A stretch of 64,000 nucleotides of DNA from Actinomyces sp. oral taxon 897 (GCF_002999235.1 NZ_CP027236.1:1984001-2048000), one strand, 5' to 3'; counted from the stretch's first letter, positions 1 to 10,537 are shown. Program-made: numbers and translations. The notes: a model not told the origin generated them from the letters alone.

Positions 1-1840
<1,840 letters not shown>

Positions 1841-1852
1841 GCACCCGCTGGC

Positions 1853-1921
1853 AGGACCTCGCGTTTTGCTCAGTAAGGACCTCGCGTTTTGCTCAGTAGG
1901 AGCCTCGCGTTCTGCTCAGTA
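1853..1921 (+). repeat. Three tandem 23-bp repeats
   Basis: Units at 1853-1875, 1876-1898 and 1899-1921 share the core CCTCGCGTTTTGCTCAGTA (third unit: two substitutions). The array ends 18 bases before a -10-like TAGACT that precedes the next ORF. The style resembles the 22-bp array at 32865 and the 20-bp array at 38861, with a different sequence. Confidence 0.9.
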
Positions 1922-1939
1922 GAAGGGGTCTGCCTACCG

Positions 1940-1945
1940 TAGACT
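1940..1945 (+). promoter_or_regulatory. -10 element TAGACT of a probable leaderless promoter
   Basis: TAGACT lies 6 bases before the ATG at 1952 and no Shine-Dalgarno is present, so transcription probably starts at or next to the start codon. The same geometry is seen before 2239, 35150, 36772 and 57879. Confidence 0.45.
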
Positions 1946-1951
1946 GGCCCC

Positions 1952-2182
1952 ATGTCCTATCTTCGTCGGGCGCTGGACGACGTCCTTGACGACCTCTTCC
2001 CCGCGGCCCGCGCCGTCGCCGTTGACGGCGCGAGGGCCGTGGGCAAGACCGAGACGGCGCAGCGACGGGTCCGCCGGGTCGTCCGCCTCGACGACCCGGC
2101 AGTGGCCGCCGCGGTCGCCGCCGGCCCCGGCGAGTACCTGGACGGCGCCCCCACCGTCCTCCCCCTGGCTCTTCTCGGCTGA
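1952..2182 (+). pseudogene. Truncated AAA-type ATPase (DUF4143-family N-terminus)
   Basis: The 76-codon ORF begins like the ATP-binding domain of the ATPase family that carries DUF4143: MSYLRRALDDVLDDLFPAA, then a Walker A motif GARAVGKT (about residues 26-33) and the following LDDPAVAAAVAAGPGEYLDG. The frame stops at TGA 2180-2182, before Walker B and before any DUF4143 region; intact members are about 400 residues. The region downstream to 2238 shows no continuation. It is most likely a decayed remnant, although the promoter-like TAGACT and start codon look intact and a short peptide could still be made. The 23-bp repeat array sits directly upstream. Confidence 0.65.
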
Positions 2183-2204
2183 CCCAGGCGCCGTCCAGCC
2201 TTCT

Positions 2205-2232
2205 TTCCGACGTCGGCCACACTTGCTAGGGT
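2205..2232 (+). promoter_or_regulatory. Promoter of the AdoMet decarboxylase operon, probably leaderless
   Basis: TAGGGT (2227-2232) lies 6 bases before the ATG at 2239, with a weak -35 match TTCCGA (2205-2210) at 16-bp spacing. There is no Shine-Dalgarno, which fits a leaderless transcript. Confidence 0.45.
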
Positions 2233-2238
2233 GCCCCC

Positions 2239-2586
2239 ATGAACTTCGCGGAGGTATGGACGGTGAGCTACCGGCTCAGTGGCGCACGGCCCGACCTGCT
2301 CAACGACCTGCCCACCGTGCGACAGGCCCTCCAGGACTCCGCCCAGGCCGCCGGGCTGCACGTCCTGTCCTGCGCCCACCACACGTTCACGCCCCAGGGG
2401 GTCAGCCTGGCCCTCATCCTCTCGGAGTCCCACCTGGCCGCCCACACCTGGCCGGAGGCGGGTGGCGCCTACGTCACGGCGACCAGCTGCTCACCCGCCA
2501 GCAAGGAGGCCGTCACGGCGGTCGCGGACGTCCTCACCAGGGCCTTTGACGCCCAGGAGGTCACGAGCACGGTGGTGTCCCTGTGA
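2239..2586 (+). CDS. speH: S-adenosylmethionine decarboxylase proenzyme (SpeH-type)
   Basis: Pyruvoyl-dependent enzyme that decarboxylates S-adenosylmethionine to supply aminopropyl groups for polyamine synthesis. The 115-residue protein matches the short SpeH class. It has the self-cleavage site LSESHLAAHTWPE, where Ser64 would become the pyruvoyl group, His69 the processing residue and Cys84 (in TSCSP) the catalytic cysteine. It is the first gene of an operon with two DUF4178 proteins, a DUF350 protein and a membrane aminopropyltransferase-like protein; its stop overlaps the next start (GTGA). Whether the product is spermidine or another aminopropylated compound cannot be told from the sequence. 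Confidence 0.85.
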   Translation: MNFAEVWTVSYRLSGARPDLLNDLPTVRQALQDSAQAAGLHVLSCAHHTFTPQGVSLALILSESHLAAHTWPEAGGAYVTATSCSPASKEAVTAVADVLTRAFDAQEVTSTVVSL

Positions 2587-3260
2587 GCGGGTCCCCGACC
2601 AGGGCCAAGATCGCGATCGGTGACGTGCTGGGCGGCGCCGAGCCGGGACTGCGCGTCCAGGCGTGCCTGCTGTACCGGGTGCTGGACGAGGACGAGGAGT
2701 TCAACCGGGCGGCCAGGCTCCACGCGCAGAGTCAGGACGAGGACGAGGAGGACGAGGAGCCCAGCCTGTCCGACTACTGGGAGTGGTGGGAGCTGGTGGG
2801 CCCCAACCGCCACGACTACTGGGTGGAGGTGGACCACGGCTCCTGGCGGACCAGCGTCTACGAGCCCCTGCCCGCGACGGACGTCATTGACCCGACCGGG
2901 CTCCAGGTGGGGCAGCACGTCACGCTCACCGGCACCATGGCGGGCCGGCAGGCCGTGGTCACCGAGCGCAGACTCGGCCGCGTCTCGCAGGTGACGGGAC
3001 AGCCCACCTACCCGGCAACCCCCGACAAGCCCGTGACCTACGTGACCGCCAGGACCACGGGCGGGGACAGGGTGAGCCTCACCTTCAGGTCCTGCCCGGG
3101 ACGCCCGCTGCGCGCCTACCGCAGGCAGGTCCTCTCCCCCCGGAAGCAGAAGCGCCGGTTCGGCCGGGTCCTCTTCTCAAACACCTTCTTCAATATTATT
3201 GACATAGTCTTCGAGTCCGTCGCGCGGGTCATTAAGATCCTCCTGTGGTTCATGAGGTAA
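2583..3260 (+). CDS. DUF4178 domain protein, copy 1
   Basis: A 225-residue protein starting at GTG 2583, overlapping the speH stop. It resembles DUF4178 proteins, which are of unknown biochemical function and commonly linked to DUF350 and spermidine-synthase-like genes. Visible: KIAIGDVLGG near the start, an acidic stretch (about residues 50-60), WEWWELVGPNRHDYWVEVD, a second domain half around GLQVGQHVTLTGTMAGRQAV, and a hydrophobic C-terminal tail (IIDIVFESVARVIKILLWF) that may contact the membrane. It is a clear paralogue of the next gene and so comes from tandem duplication; this copy has a longer acidic insert and a different tail. Confidence 0.75.
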   Translation: MSGSPTRAKIAIGDVLGGAEPGLRVQACLLYRVLDEDEEFNRAARLHAQSQDEDEEDEEPSLSDYWEWWELVGPNRHDYWVEVDHGSWRTSVYEPLPATDVIDPTGLQVGQHVTLTGTMAGRQAVVTERRLGRVSQVTGQPTYPATPDKPVTYVTARTTGGDRVSLTFRSCPGRPLRAYRRQVLSPRKQKRRFGRVLFSNTFFNIIDIVFESVARVIKILLWFMR

Positions 3261-3264
3261 CAGC

Positions 3265-3978
3265 ATGAGTACACCGGACACAAAAGCCAACCTCAAGATC
3301 GGTGACGTGCTGGGCGGCACCGAGCCGGGACTGCGCGCCCAGGCGTGCCTGCTGTACAAGGAGTGGGACGAGGAGGACGGCGAGCTCTACTACTGGGAGG
3401 AGTGGGAGCTGGTCGGCCCCAACCGGTACGAGTACTGGGTGGAGGTGGACCACGACTCCGGGCAGACCAGCCTCTACGAGCTCCTGCCCGCGACGGACGT
3501 CATTGACCCGGTCGGGCTCCAGGTGGGGCAGTACGTCACACTCACCGGCACCATGGCGGGCCAGCAGGCCGTGGTCACCGAGCGCGGGCTCGGCTACATC
3601 GAGAAGGTCATGGGCCGGACCACCTACCCCGCCTCCCCCGGTGAGTCCATGATCTACGTGACCGTCCGGACCAAGGGGCAGGGCGGTACGGAGATCACCT
3701 TCGAGAACTGCCCGGGACGCCCGCTGCGCGCCTACCGCAAGCGAGCCGTCTCCTCCGCCGAGCAGAGGCGCCGGTTCGGCCGGGTCATCCACGCGAGCGG
3801 CTCCGCCAGGGCCTGGTACCTGCTCCTGTGGGTCGTCGTGATCGCCGTCGTCATCTCGGTCATGGCCACCTGCGCCACAAGAGGCAATCGCTGCGACCCC
3901 ACCAAGGAGGACTGCAGCAGTAGCAGCTACCGTCACCGCGGCCCCTACGGGGGCGGCGGGGGCGGCGTCGGAAAGTAA
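3265..3978 (+). CDS. DUF4178 domain protein, copy 2, membrane-anchored
   Basis: A 237-residue paralogue of the preceding gene (shared IGDVLGGTEPGLRAQACLLY and WEEWELVGPNRYEYWVEVD). It differs at the C-terminus: one strong transmembrane segment (about residues 184-204, WYLLLWVVVIAVVISVMATC) followed by a short Ser-, Arg- and Gly-rich tail ending GGGGGGVGK. It begins 4 bases after copy 1 with GAGG upstream of the ATG. Membrane anchoring next to DUF350 and the membrane aminopropyltransferase suggests all act at the membrane; the function is unknown. Confidence 0.75.
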   Translation: MSTPDTKANLKIGDVLGGTEPGLRAQACLLYKEWDEEDGELYYWEEWELVGPNRYEYWVEVDHDSGQTSLYELLPATDVIDPVGLQVGQYVTLTGTMAGQQAVVTERGLGYIEKVMGRTTYPASPGESMIYVTVRTKGQGGTEITFENCPGRPLRAYRKRAVSSAEQRRRFGRVIHASGSARAWYLLLWVVVIAVVISVMATCATRGNRCDPTKEDCSSSSYRHRGPYGGGGGGVGK

Positions 3979-3988
3979 AGGAGCCCGC

Positions 3989-4240
3989 ATGCGCCCACTC
4001 ACTGCCCCCACCCAGTCCGCGGACATTGCGGGCCTGGCCTGGCAGCCGCTCCTGAGCACCGTGGTCTACGCGGTAATAGGGGTGGTGCTGCTCATGCTCT
4101 TTGCCTGGGTCGTGAACGTGGTCTTCAAGCTGGACCTGCGCCGCGAGCTCATTGAGGACCAGAACCCCGGTCTGGGCCTGGCGTTCGCCGGCACGGTGAT
4201 CGCCATCGCCATTATTATTGCCGGGACGATTATCAGTTGA
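3989..4240 (+). CDS. DUF350 small membrane protein
   Basis: An 83-residue protein with two transmembrane segments (about residues 19-46 and 62-82) separated by the polar loop LDLRRELIEDQNPGLGLAFA, the signature of DUF350 proteins. AAGGAG precedes the ATG. DUF350 genes are typically found beside DUF4178 and spermidine-synthase-like genes, as here; the biochemical role is not established. Confidence 0.75.
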   Translation: MRPLTAPTQSADIAGLAWQPLLSTVVYAVIGVVLLMLFAWVVNVVFKLDLRRELIEDQNPGLGLAFAGTVIAIAIIIAGTIIS

Positions 4241-4385
4241 CCGCCTCAGCCACGACCCCGGGGGCGTCGGCCGTGCGCACCGCCCACGGCGCCCCTGGTG
4301 CTATCAAGCCCCCTGCCTGCGAGGAGGCGGGCCCCTGCCGTGCCCACCCCACCCGCCCCGGCACGCCCCTGCCGGGAGGTCGCCC

Positions 4386-5912
4386 GTGAGCCGCGCCGGG
4401 GCCCGTCGGCGTGAGGACGCCACGCTGTTCGCGGCCGCGGCCCTGGTGGCCGTGGGCGGGCTCATCTACGAGCTCATCCTGGGTACGGCCGCCTCCTACC
4501 TCGTCGGGGACTCCGTCCTCAGCTTCTCCCTGGCCACAGGCGTCACCCTATTCGGTATGGGGCTCGGCTCCCTGCTGGTGAACCACCTGGGCTGGGAGCC
4601 CGCCACCAGCTTCGCCGTCAACGAGGTGGCGCTGGGGCTGGTGGGCGGCAACTCGGTGCTCGTCCTGTACCTGGCCTTCGGCTACACCCGGCTGCACTGG
4701 GTGGTGTTCTGCGCCATGAGCCTGGTCATCGGGGTGCTCATCGGCCTGGAGATACCCCTGCTGGTCAAGACCTTCGCCGCCTTCGGGCGGGGCTCCTCGG
4801 TGGAGCTGTTCAGCCGGGTTCTCGCCATTGACTACTTCGGGGCCCTGGTGGCCTCCCTGGTGTTCCCGCTACTCCTGCTGCCCCAGCTGGGTCTTATGCG
4901 GGGCGCCTACCTGGTGGGGGCCGTCAACACGCTCGTGGCCGTGCTCATGCTCGTCCAGCTGCGCAGCTCCCGCAAGGCGCTGGCGGCCGCCGTCGCCGCC
5001 CTGGTGGCGCTCACCGGCCTGTTCCTGGGGGCCAACCAGCTGGAGCACTCAGTGGGCGCGGCCACCTACCGCGACCCGGTCATCTACTACGACCAGTCCG
5101 CCTACCAGAAGATCGTCATCACCAAGTACGGCGCCGACCTGCGGCTCTACCTGGACAACCAGCTGCAGTTCTCCTCCCTGGACGAGAGGCGCTACCACGA
5201 GACCCTGGCCGGCAGCGCACTGACCTCCGTGGAGGGGCCCGCCCACGTGCTCATCCTGGGGGGCGGGGACGGGCTCCTGGCGCGCGAGGTCCTGCGCTAC
5301 CCCAGCGTCCAGGACATTACCCTGGTGGACATCGACCCCGCCGTGACCACGCTGGCACGCGACAACCACCTGCTGCGGGAGGTCAACGACGGCTCCCTGT
5401 CCAGCCCCCGGGTGCACGTGGTCAACGGGGACGCCTTCCAGTACGTCTTCGACACCACCGCACGCTACGACGCCGTCCTCGTCGACCTGGTGGACCCCTC
5501 CAACGAGAGGCTGGCCAAGCTCTACTCCCAGGAGTTCTACACCCAGGCGGAGAAGGTCCTCACCGACAAGGGGGTCATGGTCACGCAGGCGACCTCCTCC
5601 TACTTCTCACCGTCGGCCTTCGCCACGGTGGCGAGCACGGTGCGCGCCGCCCAGCCGGGGCGCACCGTGGTCCCCTTCAGCGTCAACGTACCCTCCTTCG
5701 GTGAGTGGGGCTTCGTGCTGTCCACGACGGCGCCCGAGGCCCTGGCCAGCCAGCCGCTGCCCGCGGGCCTGGACTACCAGAACCACAGGCTCCTGGACTT
5801 CATCCTGGTGCAGGACCCGGCGCGGACCCCGGAGGTGGAGCCCTCGACCCTCCTGCACCCGCGCATTGTGGAGCGCTACAACAGCGACATGCGGCAGTGG
5901 CGCTACTACTGA
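4386..5912 (+). CDS. speE: Membrane-bound polyamine aminopropyltransferase (spermidine synthase family)
   Basis: The N-terminal 200 or so residues form several transmembrane helices (from LFAAAALVAVGGLIYELILG onward). The C-terminal half is a spermidine-synthase-type Rossmann domain with YHETLAG, the AdoMet-type motif ILGGGDGLLAREVLRY near residue 290, VDIDPAV, and the catalytic-region DLVDPSNE. It would transfer the aminopropyl group made by the decarboxylase encoded upstream. I chose GTG 4386 because GGGAGG lies 7 bases upstream and the membrane domain follows directly. The open frame extends upstream to 4218 but that part is Pro/Arg-rich and overlaps DUF350. The length is 508 residues. The acceptor amine is unknown. 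Confidence 0.85.
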   Translation: MSRAGARRREDATLFAAAALVAVGGLIYELILGTAASYLVGDSVLSFSLATGVTLFGMGLGSLLVNHLGWEPATSFAVNEVALGLVGGNSVLVLYLAFGYTRLHWVVFCAMSLVIGVLIGLEIPLLVKTFAAFGRGSSVELFSRVLAIDYFGALVASLVFPLLLLPQLGLMRGAYLVGAVNTLVAVLMLVQLRSSRKALAAAVAALVALTGLFLGANQLEHSVGAATYRDPVIYYDQSAYQKIVITKYGADLRLYLDNQLQFSSLDERRYHETLAGSALTSVEGPAHVLILGGGDGLLAREVLRYPSVQDITLVDIDPAVTTLARDNHLLREVNDGSLSSPRVHVVNGDAFQYVFDTTARYDAVLVDLVDPSNERLAKLYSQEFYTQAEKVLTDKGVMVTQATSSYFSPSAFATVASTVRAAQPGRTVVPFSVNVPSFGEWGFVLSTTAPEALASQPLPAGLDYQNHRLLDFILVQDPARTPEVEPSTLLHPRIVERYNSDMRQWRYY

Positions 5913-5987
5913 GCGGAGTCGCAGGCGGACCGAGGGGTGGTCCCGGGGACGGCGCGACGGCCCCCGCGCCCCACCCGGGCCCGCGCG

Positions 5988-7637
5988 TCAGGCGAGCTCG
6001 CCGTAGGCCGGCTGCCACATGGCGTCCTGCACCGCCTGGACGAGGTTGTCGTGGCTGGTGGTAGCCACGCCGTCGGCCTGGGCCTGGCGCGCCACGGCCA
6101 CCGCGACGGTCGCCGAGGAGGCCCGCAGGTTCTCCACCGGCGGCAGCAGTGAGGCGCCGGGCTCGGTGGGGTCCACCTGGCTGGCCACGGCCCGCGCGGC
6201 GGCCAGCAGCATCCCGTCGGTGACCCGCGAGGCCCCCGAGACAATGACGCCCAGCCCCAGGCCCGGGTAGAGCAGGGCGTTGTTGCCCTGGCCGATGGTG
6301 AAGGTCGTGCCCTCGTAGTCGAAGGGGACCACCGGGATGCCCGTGGCCACCAGGGCCTTCCCCCTTGACCAGGCGACCACGTCCTCGGGCATGGCCTCAA
6401 TGCGCTCGGTGGGGTTGGACAGCGGCAGGATAATGGGACGCTCCACGCCGGCGCTCACGGCCTCGACGACATCGCGGGTGAAGGCCCCGTGGTTGGTGGA
6501 GGTACCAATGAGGACGGTGGGGCGGGCGCGGCGCACCACCTCCAGGAGCTCGACGGCGCCGCGGGACGAGCGCTGCCAGTCGGCGGCCTCGGCGGCGGGG
6601 CGGGCGTAGGCGCGCTGGTAGTCGGGCAGGTCGGTCATGTCGTCGGTGACCAGGCCCGCCCGGTCCACGAGCCAGATGCGGGCGGTCGCCTCCTCGGGGG
6701 AGAGGCCGTCGCGCACCATGCCGGCGTGGATCTGGTCGGCCATACCGGTGCCCGCGGTCCCGGCCCCGTAGACCACCAGGCGCTGGTCGGCGAAGGTCTG
6801 GCCGGTGACCCGCATACCGGAGACGACGGCGGCCATGACAATGGCGCCGGTGCCCTGCATGTCGTCGTTGAAGACGCGGTACCTCTCGCGGTTGGCCTGG
6901 AGGATGCGGCGGGCGTTGGCCGGCCCGAAGTCCTCGAAGTGCAGCAGCGCGTTGGGGAAGAGCTCACTGGCCACCGCCAGGTACTCGTCGATGAGGGCGT
7001 CGTAGCGCGCCCCGCGCACGCGCGCGTGCCGGTTGCCCAGGTAGGCGGGGTCGTTGAGGAGGAGCTCGTTGTCGGTGCCGCAGTCCAGGTTGACGGCGAC
7101 GGCCCGCTCGGGGTGGATGCCGGCGGCCGCCGTGTAGACGGCGAGCTTGCCCACCGAGATGTCCGTGCCGTTGACCCCCCAGTCCCCGATGCCCAGGATC
7201 TCCTCAGCGTCGGAGACCACGAGCAGGTCGACGTCGTCGGGGCCCAGGCCGAGCCCCTCGAAGGAGGGGCGCACGTCCTCGATACGGTCGACGGACAGGT
7301 AGACGGCCCGGGAGCGACGGTAGTCCCGGCTCCACTTCCTAATGGCCTCCCCCACGGTGGGGTCGTAGACGATCGGGAGCAGCTCGACCAGGTGGTCGGT
7401 CAGGAGCCGGTAGTAGAGCACCTCGTTGCGGTTGTGGAGCTGGTCGAGGAAGACGTACTTGTCCAGGTCGGTGGTAAAGGAGCGCAGCTGGGCGTAGGAG
7501 CGGGCGGCCTGCTGGTCCAGGGTCTCCACGGCCGCGGGGAAGCGGCCGACCAGGCCCAGGCGACGGCGCTCCTCGAGCGTGAAGGCGGTACCGCGGTTGG
7601 TCAGGGGGTTGGTAATGACGGACGGCTTGGCGCGCAT
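5988..7637 (-). CDS. maeA: NAD-dependent malic enzyme
   Basis: Oxidative decarboxylation of malate to pyruvate. Family motifs are all present: FLDQLHNRNEVLYYRLL, VVSDAEEILGIGDWGVNG, the catalytic region VNLDCGTDNELLLNDP, RYRVFNDDMQGTGAIVMAA, and the NAD-binding GAGTAGTGMADQI. I place the start at ATG 7637 (549 residues) because GGGAGAG precedes it at suitable spacing; a TTG 45 bases upstream would give 564 residues but has no convincing ribosome site. It is convergent with speE, with about 75 bases between. The upstream neighbour on the same strand is an RpiR-type regulator that could sense a sugar phosphate, but a regulatory link is a guess. Confidence 0.93.
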   Translation of the reverse strand: MRAKPSVITNPLTNRGTAFTLEERRRLGLVGRFPAAVETLDQQAARSYAQLRSFTTDLDKYVFLDQLHNRNEVLYYRLLTDHLVELLPIVYDPTVGEAIRKWSRDYRRSRAVYLSVDRIEDVRPSFEGLGLGPDDVDLLVVSDAEEILGIGDWGVNGTDISVGKLAVYTAAAGIHPERAVAVNLDCGTDNELLLNDPAYLGNRHARVRGARYDALIDEYLAVASELFPNALLHFEDFGPANARRILQANRERYRVFNDDMQGTGAIVMAAVVSGMRVTGQTFADQRLVVYGAGTAGTGMADQIHAGMVRDGLSPEEATARIWLVDRAGLVTDDMTDLPDYQRAYARPAAEAADWQRSSRGAVELLEVVRRARPTVLIGTSTNHGAFTRDVVEAVSAGVERPIILPLSNPTERIEAMPEDVVAWSRGKALVATGIPVVPFDYEGTTFTIGQGNNALLYPGLGLGVIVSGASRVTDGMLLAAARAVASQVDPTEPGASLLPPVENLRASSATVAVAVARQAQADGVATTSHDNLVQAVQDAMWQPAYGELA

Positions 7638-7758
7638 GTGCTCTCCCGGGGTGGTGCTGGTGACATCAGGAGCGTCAGTCAACTGACGCCCACTGCCTGA
7701 TACCTCGAGAGAAGTTACTTCCGGTACCTGGGCGGAACCTGGGTGCCCGCCGGGCCGG

Positions 7759-8631
7759 TCAGCACGTGATGTAGCCGCCCAGGGCGGTGAAGACCTCCTC
7801 GACCGCCGCCGCCCGCCGCAGCTCGGGGTGCACGGCGGCCACGGAGTCCAGCAGCGCCTCCAGCACCACGAGCGTGCCGACCCGGGTGCGGAACATGGCG
7901 TCCTGGCCGGTGGAGGGGGTGACCAGCAGGACGTCGGCCAGGGGCGGCAGCGGGCCGACCCGCCGGTTCGTCAGCAGCACCGAGGTGGCGCCCCGCTCGC
8001 GCGCCAGGCGCAGGAGGGCGGCGACCGGCGCCGGGCTGCGGTCGAAGGCGGCCGCCAGGACCACGGCCCGCGCGTCCAGGCCGGCCAGGGCGTGGGCCCA
8101 GCGGTCCGTGCCGTCCAGGACGGTGACCCCGCCGCGCAGGTAGGACAGCAGGAGCCCGAAGTAGTGCAGCAGAGGCTGACCCGAGGCCACCGCACCGAGG
8201 TACAGGGGACGGTCGGCGTCGGCCACGAGGGCGCCCACGCGCCCAAGGACCTCATCGTCCACGCAGGCCAGGACCCCGGAGACGGCCTCCTGGGCCAGGG
8301 CGGCCCGGTGGCCCAGCACCGCCCGCCCGGGCTCCCCGCCGTCACCGAGCCGCCGGAGCCGCTCCACCGGCAGGGAGAGGTCGTGGCGGACGCGCGTACG
8401 CAGGCTGCGGGTCATGTCCCGGAAGTCGGCGTAGCCGAGCTTGCGCGCGAACCTGGCCACCGTGGCCGAGGAGACGCCGACGCCCTGGCAGACCTCCTCC
8501 AGGTTGAGCAGCGCGGCCCCGGGCAGACGGTCCTCGTAGAAGCAGGCGACGTCGCGCTCGCGGGCCGTGAGGTCGGCCGACGCGAGCCGGTCCAGGAACG
8601 GGGTCTCAGAGGGCGTGTCCGCAGGCTCCAC
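7759..8631 (-). CDS. MurR/RpiR-family transcriptional regulator with SIS domain
   Basis: A 290-residue protein. Residues about 10-90 form the RpiR-type helix-turn-helix (TARERDVACFYEDRL, then VCQGVGVSSATVARFARKLG), and residues about 130-260 form a SIS sugar-phosphate isomerase-like fold (DRPLYLGAVASGQPLLHYFG; AVVLAAAFDRSPAPV; ATSVLLTNRRVGPLPPLADV). Such proteins bind sugar phosphates and control carbon or amino-sugar metabolism; the ligand here is unknown. It starts with GTG at 8631. It stands between malic enzyme and a metal transporter, both on the same strand but separated by over 45 bases, so it is probably its own unit. Confidence 0.88.
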   Translation of the reverse strand: MEPADTPSETPFLDRLASADLTARERDVACFYEDRLPGAALLNLEEVCQGVGVSSATVARFARKLGYADFRDMTRSLRTRVRHDLSLPVERLRRLGDGGEPGRAVLGHRAALAQEAVSGVLACVDDEVLGRVGALVADADRPLYLGAVASGQPLLHYFGLLLSYLRGGVTVLDGTDRWAHALAGLDARAVVLAAAFDRSPAPVAALLRLARERGATSVLLTNRRVGPLPPLADVLLVTPSTGQDAMFRTRVGTLVVLEALLDSVAAVHPELRRAAAVEEVFTALGGYITC

Positions 8632-8678
8632 GGCGCCAATCTAGCCGACGCGGCGAGGGGCCCGGAGTCGGCGGGGTG

Positions 8679-9578
8679 TCACACGCTCCGGGCACCACCA
8701 GCTGTCTTGGAGTCAGGCAGGACGAGGCGGGGACGACGCCGGGTGACCAGCATGACCGCGAGGAACACCAGGGCGTCCACCACGGCCATGGTCGAGGATG
8801 TCGCCAGGTCCGCCTGGAGCGCCACCCAGAAGCCCAGCAGCGCCGAGAGCGCCGCAATGACCAGGCTCAGGAGGACCGCCCCGGGCAGGGTACGGGCCAG
8901 CAGCAGCGCCGTGGCCGGGGGGATCGTCATGAGGGCCACCACCAGGATCGCCCCGGCCGCGTCAAAGGCGACCACCACCGTCAGGGACACCAGTGCCATG
9001 AGCCCCAGATCCGTGCTGCGCACCGGTAGCCCCATGGTGCAGGCGGTGACGCGGTCGAAGGTGGAGAGCTTGAGGGTGCGGAAGGACACGAGCACGTAGA
9101 CACCAGTGATGGCGAACACGCCGAGCAGTCGCCACATGGTACGCGGCCCCAGGTCGATGGCGCCGTCCGCGACGAGCACGTGCTCAGGAGCGAGCGCCAT
9201 GAGGTTGAGATCCCCGGTCAGGACCGTGTCCTCGCTAATGTGGACCTCGGACAGGGTGGTGGACAGCAGGATGACCCCCAGGGCGAACAGCGCCGGGAAC
9301 ACCAGCCCCTGGTCGGCGTCACCGGCGACCAGGCCGCTGGCCCGCAGGCGCTCAGCCCCCAGGACCACGAGCAGCCCCATGGCGGAGGCCGCCACCACCA
9401 TGAGGGGCGAGTGGGTGGTGCCCGACAGGATGGCCCCGATGACGATCCCGGGCAGGACCGCGTGCGACATGGCCTCCACGAGCATCGCCTGGTGGCGCAG
9501 CACCAGGAAGGTGCCGGGAAGGGCGCAGGTGACGGCGGTGACGACGGCCAGGAGCGCGACGGCGACAATGAACGGCAT
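8679..9578 (-). CDS. Metal ABC transporter permease 2 (Mn/Zn/Fe type)
   Basis: A 299-residue integral membrane protein of the ABC-3 permease family (FIVAVALLAVVTAVTCALPG, SHAVLPGIVIGAILSG, FDAAGAILVVALMTIPPA), about eight helices. It starts at ATG 9578 overlapping the stop of the upstream permease (TAATG) with GGGGGAGG upstream; the frame is open further upstream, but that part reads across the other permease. It is the last gene of the four-gene metal importer operon (binding protein, ATPase, permease 1, permease 2). Two different permease genes suggest a heterodimeric channel. Confidence 0.9.
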   Translation of the reverse strand: MPFIVAVALLAVVTAVTCALPGTFLVLRHQAMLVEAMSHAVLPGIVIGAILSGTTHSPLMVVAASAMGLLVVLGAERLRASGLVAGDADQGLVFPALFALGVILLSTTLSEVHISEDTVLTGDLNLMALAPEHVLVADGAIDLGPRTMWRLLGVFAITGVYVLVSFRTLKLSTFDRVTACTMGLPVRSTDLGLMALVSLTVVVAFDAAGAILVVALMTIPPATALLLARTLPGAVLLSLVIAALSALLGFWVALQADLATSSTMAVVDALVFLAVMLVTRRRPRLVLPDSKTAGGARSV

Positions 9579-10537
9579 TAGGACTCCTCCCCCTTCGCCT
9601 GGGCCAGGAGCCGACGGCGCTGGGCGCGCAGGGCCCGACGCCGCTGCAGCACGGAGCGCTCCGGGGCGGCCAGCAGCGAGACGACGAGCACGACGGTCAG
9701 GACCAGGACCACCACGGGCCCGGTGGGCACCTTGCCGAGGTTGACCGCCAGGCCGGAGCCCACGGCCCCGGACAGGGCGCCGATGACGCCGGACAGGGTC
9801 ACCATGGACCACAGCCGGTGCGTCCACTGGCGGGCCGCGGCGGCGGGCATAATGGCGAAGGCGATCATGAGGATGAGCCCCACGGCCTTGATCCCGATGA
9901 CCACGGCGACCGTGGCGGTGCCCAGGAGCAGGGGGCCGAGGACGGTGGGGGAGAATCCCATGGTGCGGCACAGGACCGGGTCGAAGGTGAAGACCTTGAA
10001 CTCCTTCCAGGCCAGGAGGACCACCAGCAGGGCCGCGGTGCCGAAGCCGCCTATGGTCACCAGGTCGGCACTGGTGAGGGTGGAGGCGTTGCCGAACATG
10101 TAGTGGCTGATCCCGCCCCGGTTGGGCAGGGAGGAGTGGACGATGACGCGCAGCAGCACCATGCCCGAGCCGTAGAACAGTGCCAGGCAGATGGTCATGG
10201 CGGCGTCCATGCCCACCCGCGAGTGGCGGGCGATCCAGTTTGCCAGCAGGACGGCGCAGGTCGAGGCGATGATCGAGCCAATGGTCAGCACCAGCATGGA
10301 GCGTCCGTCCACACCGAGCACGGCGGTGGCCAGGATGAAGGACCCGGCAACCCCCAGGGTGGCGGCGTGCCCGATAATGTCGGAGACCAGGGACTGCTTG
10401 TGCAGGTACAGGAAGGAGCCCAGGAGGCCTGCCGCGCCCCCGACGGCGGCCGTCCCCAGGAGCATGGTGCGGAAGGTGTAGCTGGCCAGCAGCTGACCGG
10501 GCCCGACCAGCTCGGGAAGCGCCGCGAGCACGCTCAC
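9578..10537 (-). CDS. Metal ABC transporter permease 1 (Mn/Zn/Fe type)
   Basis: A 319-residue ABC-3 family permease with about eight membrane helices (LASYTFRTMLLGTAAVGGAA, QSLVSDIIGHAATLGVAGSF, IKAVGLILMIAFAIMPAA) and a basic C-terminal tail of about 30 residues. It starts at GTG 10537, overlapping the ATPase stop (GTGA). It is paralogous to permease 2, with which it probably pairs. Confidence 0.9.
   Translation of the reverse strand: MSVLAALPELVGPGQLLASYTFRTMLLGTAAVGGAAGLLGSFLYLHKQSLVSDIIGHAATLGVAGSFILATAVLGVDGRSMLVLTIGSIIASTCAVLLANWIARHSRVGMDAAMTICLALFYGSGMVLLRVIVHSSLPNRGGISHYMFGNASTLTSADLVTIGGFGTAALLVVLLAWKEFKVFTFDPVLCRTMGFSPTVLGPLLLGTATVAVVIGIKAVGLILMIAFAIMPAAAARQWTHRLWSMVTLSGVIGALSGAVGSGLAVNLGKVPTGPVVVLVLTVVLVVSLLAAPERSVLQRRRALRAQRRRLLAQAKGEES

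Noticed and set aside
4218..4385. Longer N-terminus for the membrane aminopropyltransferase
   Set aside because: The extra 56 residues are Pro/Arg/His-rich, overlap the DUF350 gene and lack a ribosome site, whereas GTG 4386 has GGGAGG upstream.
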